Below, one piece after another: positions 12,427 through 20,656 of a stretch of 64,000 nucleotides of DNA; the first letter of the stretch is position 1, and every line of letters starts with the position of its first letter. The position numbers and the translations under genes were made by a program. The stretch covers positions 1-64,000 of the forward strand of contig NZ_JAIOUP010000007.1 of assembly GCF_019931165.1 (NCBI RefSeq), read 5' to 3'. The stretch comes from Schnuerera sp. xch1. GTDB lineage: Bacteria; Bacillota; Clostridia; Tissierellales; Tepidimicrobiaceae. Under the pieces are notes generated by a model. The model did not search any database. It was not told the origin of the DNA and was given only the letters and a program-made list of their open reading frames with translations.

Positions 12427-12492
12427 ACTGTTATTATAAATGTGAAAAGTCAAAATATTTTTATCCAATTTAAAGTTAATTTCAACTTGCTA

Positions 12493-13848
12493 CTAAACTA
12501 GAATCAAGAATCCAGCACATATAATGACTCCTGAAATTAATAAATCTACCAAACAATATCCCATAATATCTCTTGCACCTAAACCAGCTATTCCTAATGC
12601 TGGAAGTGCCCAGAATGGTTGAATCATATTTGTCCAAGCATCTCCCCAAGCTATAGCCATACCTGTAACAGCAGAGTCAACACCTAATTGTAAACCTGCT
12701 GGCATCATAATAGGAGCCTGTACTGCCCATTGACCTCCACCTGAAGGTACAAAAAAGTTTACAAGGCCCGCACTTAGAAATGTAAACAATGGATATGTTG
12801 CTTGCGTAGATATTGAAACAAACATATGTGACATCTGTCCTGCAAGTGATACTCCTAATTCACTCTTTCCTGTCATCATACCCATAATACCTGCATAGAA
12901 TGGAAATTGTAATATGATTCCCCCTGCACCTTTTACTGCTTCTTGCAACGCATTTAGATACCTTCTTGGTGTTCCATGAAGTATAATACCAACTATCAAG
13001 AATATTAAATTAACAATATTTAAGTTTAAGTCAAACCCATTTGTGCTAAAGTGATATATTATGTATGCAATTCCAAGTATACCAGTTATCATTGAAAGAA
13101 CTGGACTATTTTCCATCTTTTCAGCTGATGTCATGACTACTTTTGTAACAATTACTTCTTGCTCTGGATCTTCAAGTAGTTTTGGATCTATTTCATAAAC
13201 GTCTTCTTCCTTTGGATGCATTGCGCTATTTATTAATGATAGTGCTATTATTATAGCCGCCGAAATAATTAAATTAAATAATGAAAATATTGTCTGAGTT
13301 GTAGGTATTGCTTCTACTACAGCTCCTAGTGTAGCTTCTGATAAAGCTTCCCCAGGTGTTGCTAATATAAGAGGTATAGAACCAGATATTCCTGCATGCC
13401 ATACAAGGAAACCTGAATAAGCTGCAGCAATTAAAAGTCTGTAGTCAACTTTCTTAATCTGTTTTGCTAGTTCTCTTGCATATAGTGCACCTATAACTAG
13501 TCCAAATCCCCAATTTATCCAACATGCAATAGCAGAAATCAAGGATACTGCAAATATTGCTTGTGTTGGAGTTTTAGGTATAGATGCTAATTCAGTAAGG
13601 CCTTTTCTCATTACTGGCGCACTTGCCATTGTATGACCTGTAACCAGTACTAGTGTCATCTGCATTGAAAATGCTAGCAAACTCCATACACCATTACCCC
13701 AATGAGCAACCATTTTAATGGGTCCTTGTCCAGTTGCAGTTATCCCTAAAATAAATACAAGAATAGTAAGAACAATCGCGAATAAAAATGGATCTGGAAG
13801 ATATTTTTGAACAAGTTCCACACAACCATTTGTAAACTTTTTAAACAT
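12493..13848 (-). CDS. atoE: Short-chain fatty acid transporter AtoE family
   Basis: This inner-membrane permease is thought to import acetoacetate or butyrate. The 451 residues are largely hydrophobic with about ten to twelve helices. The motifs QYLPDPFLFA-like start (KYLPDPFLFAIVLTI), NFFVPSGGGQWAVQ and WGDAWTNMIQPFWALP are characteristic of the AtoE/SCFA family. The ATG directly abuts the stop of a 25-codon leader frame that contains its GGAGGA site. It is first in line after a sigma-54 promoter, followed by thl and ctfAB. Confidence 0.92.
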   Translation of the reverse strand: MFKKFTNGCVELVQKYLPDPFLFAIVLTILVFILGITATGQGPIKMVAHWGNGVWSLLAFSMQMTLVLVTGHTMASAPVMRKGLTELASIPKTPTQAIFAVSLISAIACWINWGFGLVIGALYARELAKQIKKVDYRLLIAAAYSGFLVWHAGISGSIPLILATPGEALSEATLGAVVEAIPTTQTIFSLFNLIISAAIIIALSLINSAMHPKEEDVYEIDPKLLEDPEQEVIVTKVVMTSAEKMENSPVLSMITGILGIAYIIYHFSTNGFDLNLNIVNLIFLIVGIILHGTPRRYLNALQEAVKGAGGIILQFPFYAGIMGMMTGKSELGVSLAGQMSHMFVSISTQATYPLFTFLSAGLVNFFVPSGGGQWAVQAPIMMPAGLQLGVDSAVTGMAIAWGDAWTNMIQPFWALPALGIAGLGARDIMGYCLVDLLISGVIICAGFLILV

Positions 13849-13926
13849 TTATACTCCTCCTTTAAAACTTCCACTAAAAATTTCAATTGGTGTTCTAACA
13901 GCTGATGCAATAACAATTTCTCTCAT
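13849..13926 (-). pseudogene. 25-codon thiolase N-terminal remnant acting as atoE leader frame
   Basis: The frame starts MREIVIASAVRTPIEIF and matches the first two dozen residues of the thiolase in this locus ([17 protein letters not shown]), then ends in SGSFKGGV and TAA. It keeps the same GGAGGTTGTTATT ribosome site. Its last codons spell AAAGGAGGAGTATAA, so they supply the Shine-Dalgarno site for atoE, whose ATG follows the stop without a gap. It is clearly a copy of the thl start. Whether the peptide is made, or serves translational coupling, is inference. Confidence 0.8.
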
Positions 13927-13973
13927 AATAACAACCTCCAGAATTCAAATTTTTACTAACATTCGCTTATCCA
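13864..13973 (-). repeat. Diverged duplicate of the thl start region (other copy about 12207-12315)
   Basis: About 110 bp covering the first codons, ribosome site and roughly 45 bp of untranslated leader recur before atoE and at thl. The stretch around the ATG and upstream through GAATTCTGGAGGTTGTTATT is identical in both. Flanks differ at scattered positions. Both copies also stand about 140 bp from a sigma-54 promoter, so the duplication may have carried the whole promoter-leader unit. Confidence 0.85.
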
Positions 13974-14063
13974 CCAAAACTTATATAAATAAGTTCCTTA
14001 GTTAGGTCATTAGTTGATTGAAAAAACAGTTAGTATAATTTGGTAGATTTAATTATTATTAAA

Positions 14064-14078
14064 GCAAATCTTGTGCCA
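14064..14078 (-). promoter_or_regulatory. Sigma-54 (-24/-12) promoter for the atoE operon
   Basis: The minus strand reads TTGGCACAAGATTTGCTTT. TGGCAC-N5-TTGCT is a full match to the sigma-54 consensus. It is 138 bp upstream of the leader frame before atoE and about 200 bp downstream of a paired dyad that would suit an enhancer. Confidence 0.9.
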
Positions 14079-14176
14079 ATTTTTCGTACTTTAATCAGCA
14101 ATATCCTTTTAAACGATAGGTATTTCCCTAGCTTTCAATATGCAATGTATAATTAACTATACACTTTGAATAGTTT

Positions 14177-14222
14177 AAAAAAAGGAAGTGTGTAGTTGAT
14201 CAACTACACACTTCCTTTTTTT
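14177..14222. terminator. Perfect 46-bp palindromic terminator after the activator gene
   Basis: A7, then a 32-bp perfect palindrome centred on GTTGATCAAC, then T7. As RNA this gives a 16-bp stem with A and T tracts on both sides, working in either direction. It ends the transcript from wecB and the activator and insulates the atoE promoter. Confidence 0.9.
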
Positions 14223-14283
14223 ATTTATTGGATATATGTATTTTTTAGGAATATAAACCTTTTAAATAGATAGAAAACAAATA

Positions 14284-14336
14284 ATTGTAGACATCTGTAT
14301 ACAAATTCTAATCAATTGTATACATTTATCTACAAT
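14284..14336. promoter_or_regulatory. Paired inverted dyads, probable enhancer (UAS) for the sigma-54 activator
   Basis: Two 21-bp copies in opposite orientation, ATTGTAGA-N4-TGTATACAA at 14284-14304 and its inverse at 14316-14336, differ only in the central bases (18 of 21 identical). Each copy is itself an imperfect TTGTA...TACAA dyad. It lies 206-272 bp upstream of the sigma-54 promoter, the distance expected for enhancer sites of AAA+ activators, and abuts the stop of the activator gene. Function is inferred from layout. Confidence 0.65.
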
Positions 14337-16054
14337 CATAAATCTAAATCATATTTATTTAGCTTTTTATATAGCGCAGTTCTATGAATTCCCAGCTTTT
14401 TTGCTGCTAAGGTTTTATTCCCTTTAGATTTAATTATGGCATTTATTATAGCTTGTCTTTCTGCATTAGCTACTGTATCTTTTAACGGACGTATTTTTTC
14501 AACATTTCTTTTAAAATAACCTCTGCTGTTTAAAAGCCTTTCTGGTAAATGCTCTGGTAATATTACATTTCCTGTTGAAATGGTTATGGCTCTTTCTAAT
14601 ATATTTCTAAGCTCTCTGATATTACCTGGCCATTTATAATTCATCAGTATCTCTATAGTTTTTTTGCTCAATTCCCTTCTTTCCATATCCAACTCCTCGC
14701 AGAGATTAACTAATAAGTGATTTGCCAACAATGGAATATCATCTATTCTCTCCTTCAGGGGAGGAATGTCTATATTAATTACATTTAATCTATAGTATAA
14801 GTCTTCCCTAAATGTACCTCTTTCAACTGCATCCTCTATATTTTTGTTAGTTGCAGCAATAATCCTTACATCTAAAGTAATCTTTTTGTTACCGCCTACA
14901 CGCTCAAATCTTTTTTCTTCTAATACTCGTAATAGTTTTACTTGCATTTCTAAAGGCATATCACCAATTTCATCTAAAAATATTGTGCCTCCATTAGCTA
15001 ATTCAAATTTGCCTGGTTTGCCTCCTCTTTTTGCTCCAGTGAAGGCCCCTGCTTCATATCCAAACAATTCTGATTCCAGTAATTCTCTGGGTATAGCAGC
15101 ACAATTTATTGGAATAAAAGGACTAAATTTTCTATAACTGGCTTTATGAATAGCTTGTGCAAACAGTTCCTTCCCTGTGCCTGATCCTCCAAGAATCAAA
15201 ACTGTGGAATTGGATTGAGCAGCTGTTCTTCCTAGCTTTTTTAAATATTCCATCTTCGGATTTTGAGTTATAATACTATCAAAAGTATATCTACTACCCT
15301 GTAATCTTTCAATTTCTCCCTTATATTCATTGATCTTGTTTTCTAACTCGATTAGTTCCTTTGCCATTATCCTTACTTCACTAGCATCCCTAAACAACAC
15401 GGCTCCTACAGCACCAATTATCTTTCCACCACGTATAATAGGAACTCTATTAGCTACCATATCATAACCTTGAATTCTCTGAATATTTCTTATCTCTTTT
15501 TTTCCTGTTTTCACTACTATATGCAATCTGGTATTTTCTATTACATCCTCAACAGCCTTTCCAATTGCATCTTTTTCACTAATACCTAAAAGTTTTTCAT
15601 AATTCCATTTTACAATCTTGCCTTTATTATCCACTAATGCAAATCCTTCATAGGCATATTCCAGAAGGTCTTCTATCATGTCCAAACTCATCTTTTCCTC
15701 TATTAATTGGCTTTGAGAATCTTTGATATCTGTTATATCTCTAATTATGAATATATGAGCCAGTGTTCTTTCTCGTGAACAATAAGGAATATACTTTAAG
15801 GATAGATGATTACCATTTAAATCTAACTCCTCTCCTCTCCTTATGCCATTTAGATAGAAATGTTTCTTTAATTTTTCATTTTTGATAAAATCTGGGAAAT
15901 CAACAGTCTTGAGTTCCTGCTTATCTATATTCAACATATCTAGAATAGCTTTATTTCCATAGCAAATATTGTTTTCATCTACTACGAAAACACCTTCTGC
16001 TAAAGAATCTAACAAAAAGTTTAAACACTCTTGATTGTTCTTTAGAAGATTCAC
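14336..16054 (-). CDS. Sigma-54-dependent transcriptional activator (PAS-PAS-AAA+-Fis)
   Basis: This protein would open sigma-54 promoters by ATP hydrolysis. With the GTG start used here it has 572 residues: a PAS domain (about 8-110), a second PAS (about 125-228), a short coiled coil, an AAA+ core with Walker A GGSGTGKE (289-296), the sigma-54 contact loop GAFTGA (336-341), Walker B TIFLDE, and a Fis-type helix-turn-helix near the end (KTLAAKKLGIHRTALYKKL). There is no phosphoreceiver domain, so it probably senses a ligand through PAS, like RocR or BkdR. A longer frame overlaps wecB. The GTG follows AGAGGTGATTTT. The likely targets are the two adjacent sigma-54 promoters. Confidence 0.93.
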   Translation of the reverse strand: MNLLKNNQECLNFLLDSLAEGVFVVDENNICYGNKAILDMLNIDKQELKTVDFPDFIKNEKLKKHFYLNGIRRGEELDLNGNHLSLKYIPYCSRERTLAHIFIIRDITDIKDSQSQLIEEKMSLDMIEDLLEYAYEGFALVDNKGKIVKWNYEKLLGISEKDAIGKAVEDVIENTRLHIVVKTGKKEIRNIQRIQGYDMVANRVPIIRGGKIIGAVGAVLFRDASEVRIMAKELIELENKINEYKGEIERLQGSRYTFDSIITQNPKMEYLKKLGRTAAQSNSTVLILGGSGTGKELFAQAIHKASYRKFSPFIPINCAAIPRELLESELFGYEAGAFTGAKRGGKPGKFELANGGTIFLDEIGDMPLEMQVKLLRVLEEKRFERVGGNKKITLDVRIIAATNKNIEDAVERGTFREDLYYRLNVINIDIPPLKERIDDIPLLANHLLVNLCEELDMERRELSKKTIEILMNYKWPGNIRELRNILERAITISTGNVILPEHLPERLLNSRGYFKRNVEKIRPLKDTVANAERQAIINAIIKSKGNKTLAAKKLGIHRTALYKKLNKYDLDL

Positions 16055-16067
16055 AAAATCACCTCTA

Positions 16068-17189
16068 TTACCGAACAGTATCGTGTTTAAGTATAATATC
16101 CACAATTCTTTCAGAAGCTTTTCCATCTCCATAAGGATTAATTGCATTAGCAATTTTAGCATATTCTTTATGATCGGATATTAAAATATCCAAAGTATTA
16201 TATATATTATTATAATCTGTACCTACTAGCTTAGCAGTACCTGCTTCAATTCCTTCTGGTCTCTCTGTCTCCTCTCTTACTACCAACACTGGTTTCCCTA
16301 AGCTTGGGGCTTCTTCTTGAAGTCCACCTGAATCAGTTACTACAAGATGAGATCTAGCCATTAAATTTGTAAAGGGTTCATAATCCAATGGTTCTATTAT
16401 ATGAACCCTATCATTTCCATTAAATTCCTTATATGCTATTTCTCTGACCTTTGGATTTAAATGAATAGGAAAAACTAATTCTACGTCATTGTACTTTAAT
16501 ACTATTTTATTAACTGCAGAAAATATATTTTCCATTGGTTTTCCTATGTTCTCTCTTCTATGTGCTGTTATTAGTATCACTTTTTTATTTTCATAATCCA
16601 TGTCATCTAATTGAGGTATTTTAAAATTATATCCTTTCTTAACCGCATATTGAAGAGCATCTATTACAGTATTTCCTGTGATAAATATCTTATCTTCTGG
16701 ATATCCTTCTTGCAACAGATTATTCTTATTCATCTTTGTAGGCGCAAAATGAAAATCTGCAAGAATTCCAGTCAATTTTCTGTTTGCTTCTTCTGGATAA
16801 GGTGAGTAAATATTTCCCGATCTTAATCCTGCCTCAACATGACCTATTTTAACCTTTTGATAAAATGCTGCTAATGCTCCAGAAAGTACAGTAGTAGTAT
16901 CCCCTTGAACTAACAACACATCAGGCTTTACTTTCTTAATTACATCTTCTAGGCCTTGCAATGCTCTCATAGTAATTTCAGTTAAAGTCTGGCCTGGCTT
17001 GAATATATTTAAATCAACATCCGGATCTATATTAAAAAGATTAAGAACTTGATCTAGCATCTCTCTATGTTGAGCAGTTATACATACTGTATTGTCAATA
17101 TCAGGAGTATTTTCCATCGTCTTTATTATAGGAGCCATCTTTATTCCTTCTGGTCTTGTCCCAAATACTGTCATAACTTTAATCTTCAT
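16068..17189 (-). CDS. wecB: UDP-N-acetylglucosamine 2-epimerase (non-hydrolysing)
   Basis: It interconverts UDP-GlcNAc and UDP-ManNAc for teichoic acid or other surface glycan linkage units. The 373 residues match the family: N-terminal FGTRPEGIKMAPI, HVEAGLRSGNIYSPYPEE and VTDSGGLQEEAPSLGKPVL. The ATG follows GGAGGATAAGG and overlaps the tagO end by 11 bp, so both work in one pathway. It is also known as mnaA in Bacillus. Confidence 0.96.
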   Translation of the reverse strand: MKIKVMTVFGTRPEGIKMAPIIKTMENTPDIDNTVCITAQHREMLDQVLNLFNIDPDVDLNIFKPGQTLTEITMRALQGLEDVIKKVKPDVLLVQGDTTTVLSGALAAFYQKVKIGHVEAGLRSGNIYSPYPEEANRKLTGILADFHFAPTKMNKNNLLQEGYPEDKIFITGNTVIDALQYAVKKGYNFKIPQLDDMDYENKKVILITAHRRENIGKPMENIFSAVNKIVLKYNDVELVFPIHLNPKVREIAYKEFNGNDRVHIIEPLDYEPFTNLMARSHLVVTDSGGLQEEAPSLGKPVLVVREETERPEGIEAGTAKLVGTDYNNIYNTLDILISDHKEYAKIANAINPYGDGKASERIVDIILKHDTVR

Positions 17190-18222
17190 CCTTATCCTCC
17201 TTCTTAGAACTTATAAGTCCCATCTTCATAGCTAGTAATATTATAATGATGCATATTATAACTGAAAACATTACAGCTTTTTTACTGTCAATTGATGATA
17301 TTAAAATAGCACAGATTCCAAATGCTGCACTTATAGCATATAAAATCAATACCGTATTCCTCTGCGAAAATCCTCTCTGCAACAATCTGTGATGAAGATG
17401 TCCCTTGTCTGCTTCGGCGATGGATTTCCCATTTAATAATCTTCTAAATATAGCAAATGTAGTGTCAAATATAGGAACTCCTAGGATTATTATAGGAACA
17501 ATTACTGCTATTGTTGCAACAGATTTCATAACTCCTTCTATAGAAAGAGCAGCTAAAATAAATCCTAAGAACAATGCTCCTGTATCACCCATGAATATCT
17601 TTGCAGGTTTGAAATTATAAGGTAAAAATCCTAAACAAGATCCTGCAACTATTGCTGACATTATCATTATTGGTAAATAATTAAACCTGTTAGCAACAAA
17701 TAAAAAGGATAAACTGGAAATCATTGTTACTCCAGCAGCTAAACCATCTAATCCATCTATCAAATTCAATGTATTGGTAATTCCAACTACCCAAAATATT
17801 GTTAAAGGAATAGAAAAACCATCCAATACCAATACAGAACCTGGACCTCCAAAAGGATTGGTCACTGCATCTATTTTTACATCTCCATATATTAAAACAA
17901 CAGCAGCTATAATTTGAAACGCTAGCTTTGCTTTTGGACTTAATCCCTTCATATCATCTATTATTCCCGATATCAATATTAATGTTCCACCTATAATTAT
18001 GGATATAAGAGTTTTATCTACTGGCAAAAATGCCAAAGATGACACTATAACAGAGACATAAATAGCCAATCCACCCATCAGAGGCATTGGCCTCTTATGT
18101 ACTCTTCTATTATCCTTAGGAATATCTACAGCTCCTAAACTAACTGCCACCTTTTTTGCTGCTGGTGTCATAAATAACGATATAAATACTGCTATAATAA
18201 ATGGAATTACCACATTTTCCAT
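17179..18222 (-). CDS. tagO: Undecaprenyl-phosphate GlcNAc-1-phosphate transferase (TagO/WecA family)
   Basis: This polytopic membrane enzyme starts lipid-linked glycan synthesis by moving GlcNAc-1-P from UDP-GlcNAc to undecaprenyl phosphate. The 347 residues form about ten to eleven helices. Motifs seen are RVHKRPMPLMGGLAIY, NLIDGLDGLAAG, FMGDTGALFLGF and the cytosolic GHLHHRLLQRGFSQR. The C-terminus is a short acidic-basic tail (KKEDKDED). It is coupled to wecB. Confidence 0.95.
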   Translation of the reverse strand: MENVVIPFIIAVFISLFMTPAAKKVAVSLGAVDIPKDNRRVHKRPMPLMGGLAIYVSVIVSSLAFLPVDKTLISIIIGGTLILISGIIDDMKGLSPKAKLAFQIIAAVVLIYGDVKIDAVTNPFGGPGSVLVLDGFSIPLTIFWVVGITNTLNLIDGLDGLAAGVTMISSLSFLFVANRFNYLPIMIMSAIVAGSCLGFLPYNFKPAKIFMGDTGALFLGFILAALSIEGVMKSVATIAVIVPIIILGVPIFDTTFAIFRRLLNGKSIAEADKGHLHHRLLQRGFSQRNTVLILYAISAAFGICAILISSIDSKKAVMFSVIICIIIILLAMKMGLISSKKEDKDED

Positions 18223-18286
18223 AATATTTTCTCCCCTTAAGTTTAAGTTCTTCTAAAATTGTATATTATTATTATAAATAAGTCAA

Positions 18287-18985
18287 TCAAGAATCAGTGG
18301 ATGTGTGGGCATACAATTCAACACAACGTTTAGCAAGAACATCCATGGAGTCTATATATTTTATTGTCAAATCAATTTTATCAGCCAATGTAGATAATTC
18401 AGTACATCCTAGTATAGCAGGTATGTCTTTATCTTTTATATATTTATTGGTAAGTATTTCAAAATCTCTTGGGGTTACATCAAACTTTGAAGATTTTACT
18501 TCATATATCCAATCCATAATCGCATCTTTATCTTTATCATTGGGTTCTATAATATTTAAACCAAACTTTTGAAATATATTATCATAGACATTTGTTTCAT
18601 ATGTCCCCTTTGTAGCTAATAATAGATAGTCCTTATTTTCGGGACAAGTGTCTTTTAAATAGAGAGCAGTTTCTTCTATCATATTTAATACTTTAACTTT
18701 GATATACCTTGTAATATCATCATAAAAATAATGAGCGGTATTACATGGAATTGCTATATAATCTGCCCCCATATTTTCCAACCTTATAGCTGATCTTATC
18801 AATTCTATTCGTGGATCTTCGCCTTTGCCCAAGATATAATCTGTCCTATCTGGAATATTTGTATTATTATCAATTATAATATGCAAATGTTCCTGGTCTT
18901 TATCTGCATGAGTAATATTGATAATCTTTTGAAAAAAATCACAGGTTGCTAAAGGTCCCATACCCCCTATTATTCCTAAAAGCAC
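18287..18985 (-). CDS. Aspartate/glutamate racemase family protein
   Basis: This is a PLP-independent racemase using two cysteines. The 232 residues start LLGIIGGMGPLAT, which is typical of aspartate racemases. The two catalytic cysteines are in IAIPCNTAHY and ILGCTELS. The start is GTG after AAAGGGGGCGTGTAAT. Substrate (aspartate or another amino acid) is not decided by these motifs. It lies between upp and tagO but after a terminator, so it may be expressed alone. Confidence 0.88.
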   Translation of the reverse strand: MLLGIIGGMGPLATCDFFQKIINITHADKDQEHLHIIIDNNTNIPDRTDYILGKGEDPRIELIRSAIRLENMGADYIAIPCNTAHYFYDDITRYIKVKVLNMIEETALYLKDTCPENKDYLLLATKGTYETNVYDNIFQKFGLNIIEPNDKDKDAIMDWIYEVKSSKFDVTPRDFEILTNKYIKDKDIPAILGCTELSTLADKIDLTIKYIDSMDVLAKRCVELYAHTSTDS

Positions 18986-19012
18986 ATTACACGCCCCCTT
19001 TATTTATAATCT

Positions 19013-19040
19013 AAAAGCGAGCCAGTAAACTTTAGCTCGC
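19013..19040 (-). terminator. Terminator after upp
   Basis: On the minus strand GCGAGC (19040-19035) and GCTCGC (19022-19017) form a stem around a 12-base loop, followed directly by TTTT. It is the only GC-rich hairpin between upp and the racemase gene. Confidence 0.7.
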
Positions 19041-19055
19041 CTATATCCATGCTGT

Positions 19056-19685
19056 TTATTTAGTACCAAACAATCTATCTCCTGCATCTCCAATGCCTGG
19101 GACTATATAAGCATGTTCATTCAATCCTTCATCTATATTTGCTAAGTATATGTCTACATCTGGATGTTTTTGTTGAATTACTTCGATTCCTTCTGGCGCA
19201 CCTAATAAGCATACCAATTTTATAGAATTAGCACCTTCTTTTTTTAGGAAATTAATAGCAGCATCTGCAGATCCGCCAGTAGCCAACATCGGATCCAATA
19301 CTATTAGTTCTCTTTCCTCAACGTCCTTAGGTAATTTACAATAATATTCTACAGGTTTTAATGTTTTCGGATCTCTATAGAGCCCAACATGTCCCACTTT
19401 TGCTGCAGGAAGAAGATCAAGCATTCCTTCTACCATTCCCAGGCCTGCTCTTAAAATAGGTACTAATCCCAACTTTTTCCCAGAAATAACCTGAGATTTA
19501 GTTTTAGCTAAAGGTGTTTCAATCTCAATTTCCTCTAATGGTAAATCTCTAGTTACTTCATAAGCCATTAGTGTGGAAACCTCTTTAACCAACTCTTTAA
19601 ATTCCTTAGTCCCTGTGTTTTTATCTCTAATAAATGTGAGTTTGTGCTTAATTAATGGGTGATCTAATACAACAATTTTTCCCAT
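19056..19685 (-). CDS. upp: Uracil phosphoribosyltransferase
   Basis: It salvages uracil to UMP with PRPP in the cytosol. The 209 residues are the standard length. The PRPP loop reads [15 protein letters not shown] and the uracil-binding end [17 protein letters not shown] is complete. The N-terminus [19 protein letters not shown] is typical. It lies 48 bp after rpiB, keeping the Bacillus order except that glyA is absent. Confidence 0.97.
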   Translation of the reverse strand: MGKIVVLDHPLIKHKLTFIRDKNTGTKEFKELVKEVSTLMAYEVTRDLPLEEIEIETPLAKTKSQVISGKKLGLVPILRAGLGMVEGMLDLLPAAKVGHVGLYRDPKTLKPVEYYCKLPKDVEERELIVLDPMLATGGSADAAINFLKKEGANSIKLVCLLGAPEGIEVIQQKHPDVDIYLANIDEGLNEHAYIVPGIGDAGDRLFGTK

Positions 19686-19733
19686 CTGAAAAACTCCTTT
19701 CCTATTGTTTATAAAAACTTCTGTATAATTATA

Positions 19734-20177
19734 TCATAAATTGGCCTCAATGCTAGATATTTTATTTACCCTTCTTTCATGTCTTCCTCCTTGAAACTTT
19801 GAATCAAGCCAAGTAGATACTATTTCAATTGCTAAATCTTTTCCTATAACCCTACCACCTAATGCAAGAATATTAGCATTATTATGTTCAACGCTCATTC
19901 TCGCAGAATAAATATTTTCACAGAGAGCACATCTAATGCCTTTTACCTTGTTACATGCAATTGATATTCCTATTCCAGTACCACATATAGCAATACCTCT
20001 ATCTACTTCACCAGATACAACTGCTCTTGAAAGTTTTTCTCCATAATCTGGATAGTCAACAGAATCCAAAGAATTAGTGCCGAAGTCAACATAGTCTATA
20101 CCTTCTTCATAAAGATATTCCTTTATATATTCCTTTAGTTCATATCCACCATGATCGCTACCTATTCCAATTTTCAT
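19734..20177 (-). CDS. rpiB: Ribose-5-phosphate isomerase B
   Basis: It interconverts ribose 5-phosphate and ribulose 5-phosphate. The 147 residues match the RpiB/LacAB family: N-terminal KIGIGSDHGGYELKEYI, the active-site Cys in AICGTGIGISIACNK and RCALCENIYSARMSVEHNNAN. The ATG follows AAGGAGGAACATT. It lies 14 bp after the phosphatase gene in a compact operon. Confidence 0.95.
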   Translation of the reverse strand: MKIGIGSDHGGYELKEYIKEYLYEEGIDYVDFGTNSLDSVDYPDYGEKLSRAVVSGEVDRGIAICGTGIGISIACNKVKGIRCALCENIYSARMSVEHNNANILALGGRVIGKDLAIEIVSTWLDSKFQGGRHERRVNKISSIEANL

Positions 20178-20191
20178 AATGTTCCTCCTTG

Positions 20192-20644
20192 TTAATTGTC
20201 CTTTTCCAATTGTTTAATTACTTCTTTGAGTGCATCTTTAATCTCTTTTTTTACCTTATTATAAAGATGCATGTCTCCACCATATGGGTCTTCTATGTTT
20301 TCCTCTTTTGAATATGCATATTCCTTTAGAGTATATATCTTCCCTTTGATAAAATCATATTTAGAAAGCAGCTCAGCTTTATGAGACACACTCATGGATA
20401 AAATTAAATCTGCTTTCTCCAATAATTGTCTATTAATAATCTTTGCCCTATAGCTGTCTATATTTATCCCTTCTAATTTTAATGCTTCAATAGCTCCCTT
20501 AGAAACTTGCTGACCTTCTAAAGCAAATATTCCTGCTGATTTCACATTCACATTTAGTTCTTTTTCTTTTGCCATTTTTTCCATTAATGCTTCAGCCATT
20601 GGACTTCTACAAGTATTTCCAGTACAAACAAAAAGTATATTCAT
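20192..20644 (-). CDS. ywlE: Low-molecular-weight phosphatase, YwlE-type (probable protein-arginine phosphatase)
   Basis: The 150 residues carry the phosphatase loop CTGNTCRSPMAE at the N-terminus (Cys7, Arg13) and the C-terminal aspartate loop EDPYGGD. The Thr in the CTGNTCRS loop is the feature that distinguishes arginine phosphatases such as YwlE from tyrosine phosphatases, which carry Ile or Leu there. That rule is established for YwlE, and applying it here is inference. Synteny with tsaC and rpiB is as in Bacillus. No McsB kinase is in the window. Confidence 0.85.
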   Translation of the reverse strand: MNILFVCTGNTCRSPMAEALMEKMAKEKELNVNVKSAGIFALEGQQVSKGAIEALKLEGINIDSYRAKIINRQLLEKADLILSMSVSHKAELLSKYDFIKGKIYTLKEYAYSKEENIEDPYGGDMHLYNKVKKEIKDALKEVIKQLEKDN

Positions 20645-20656
20645 ATAAATCGCTCC

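Noticed and set aside
13849-13926. A genuine small peptide gene, unrelated to thiolase
   Set aside because: Its first 14 residues differ from thiolase at only one position and the same ribosome site is kept, so it is a duplicate fragment.
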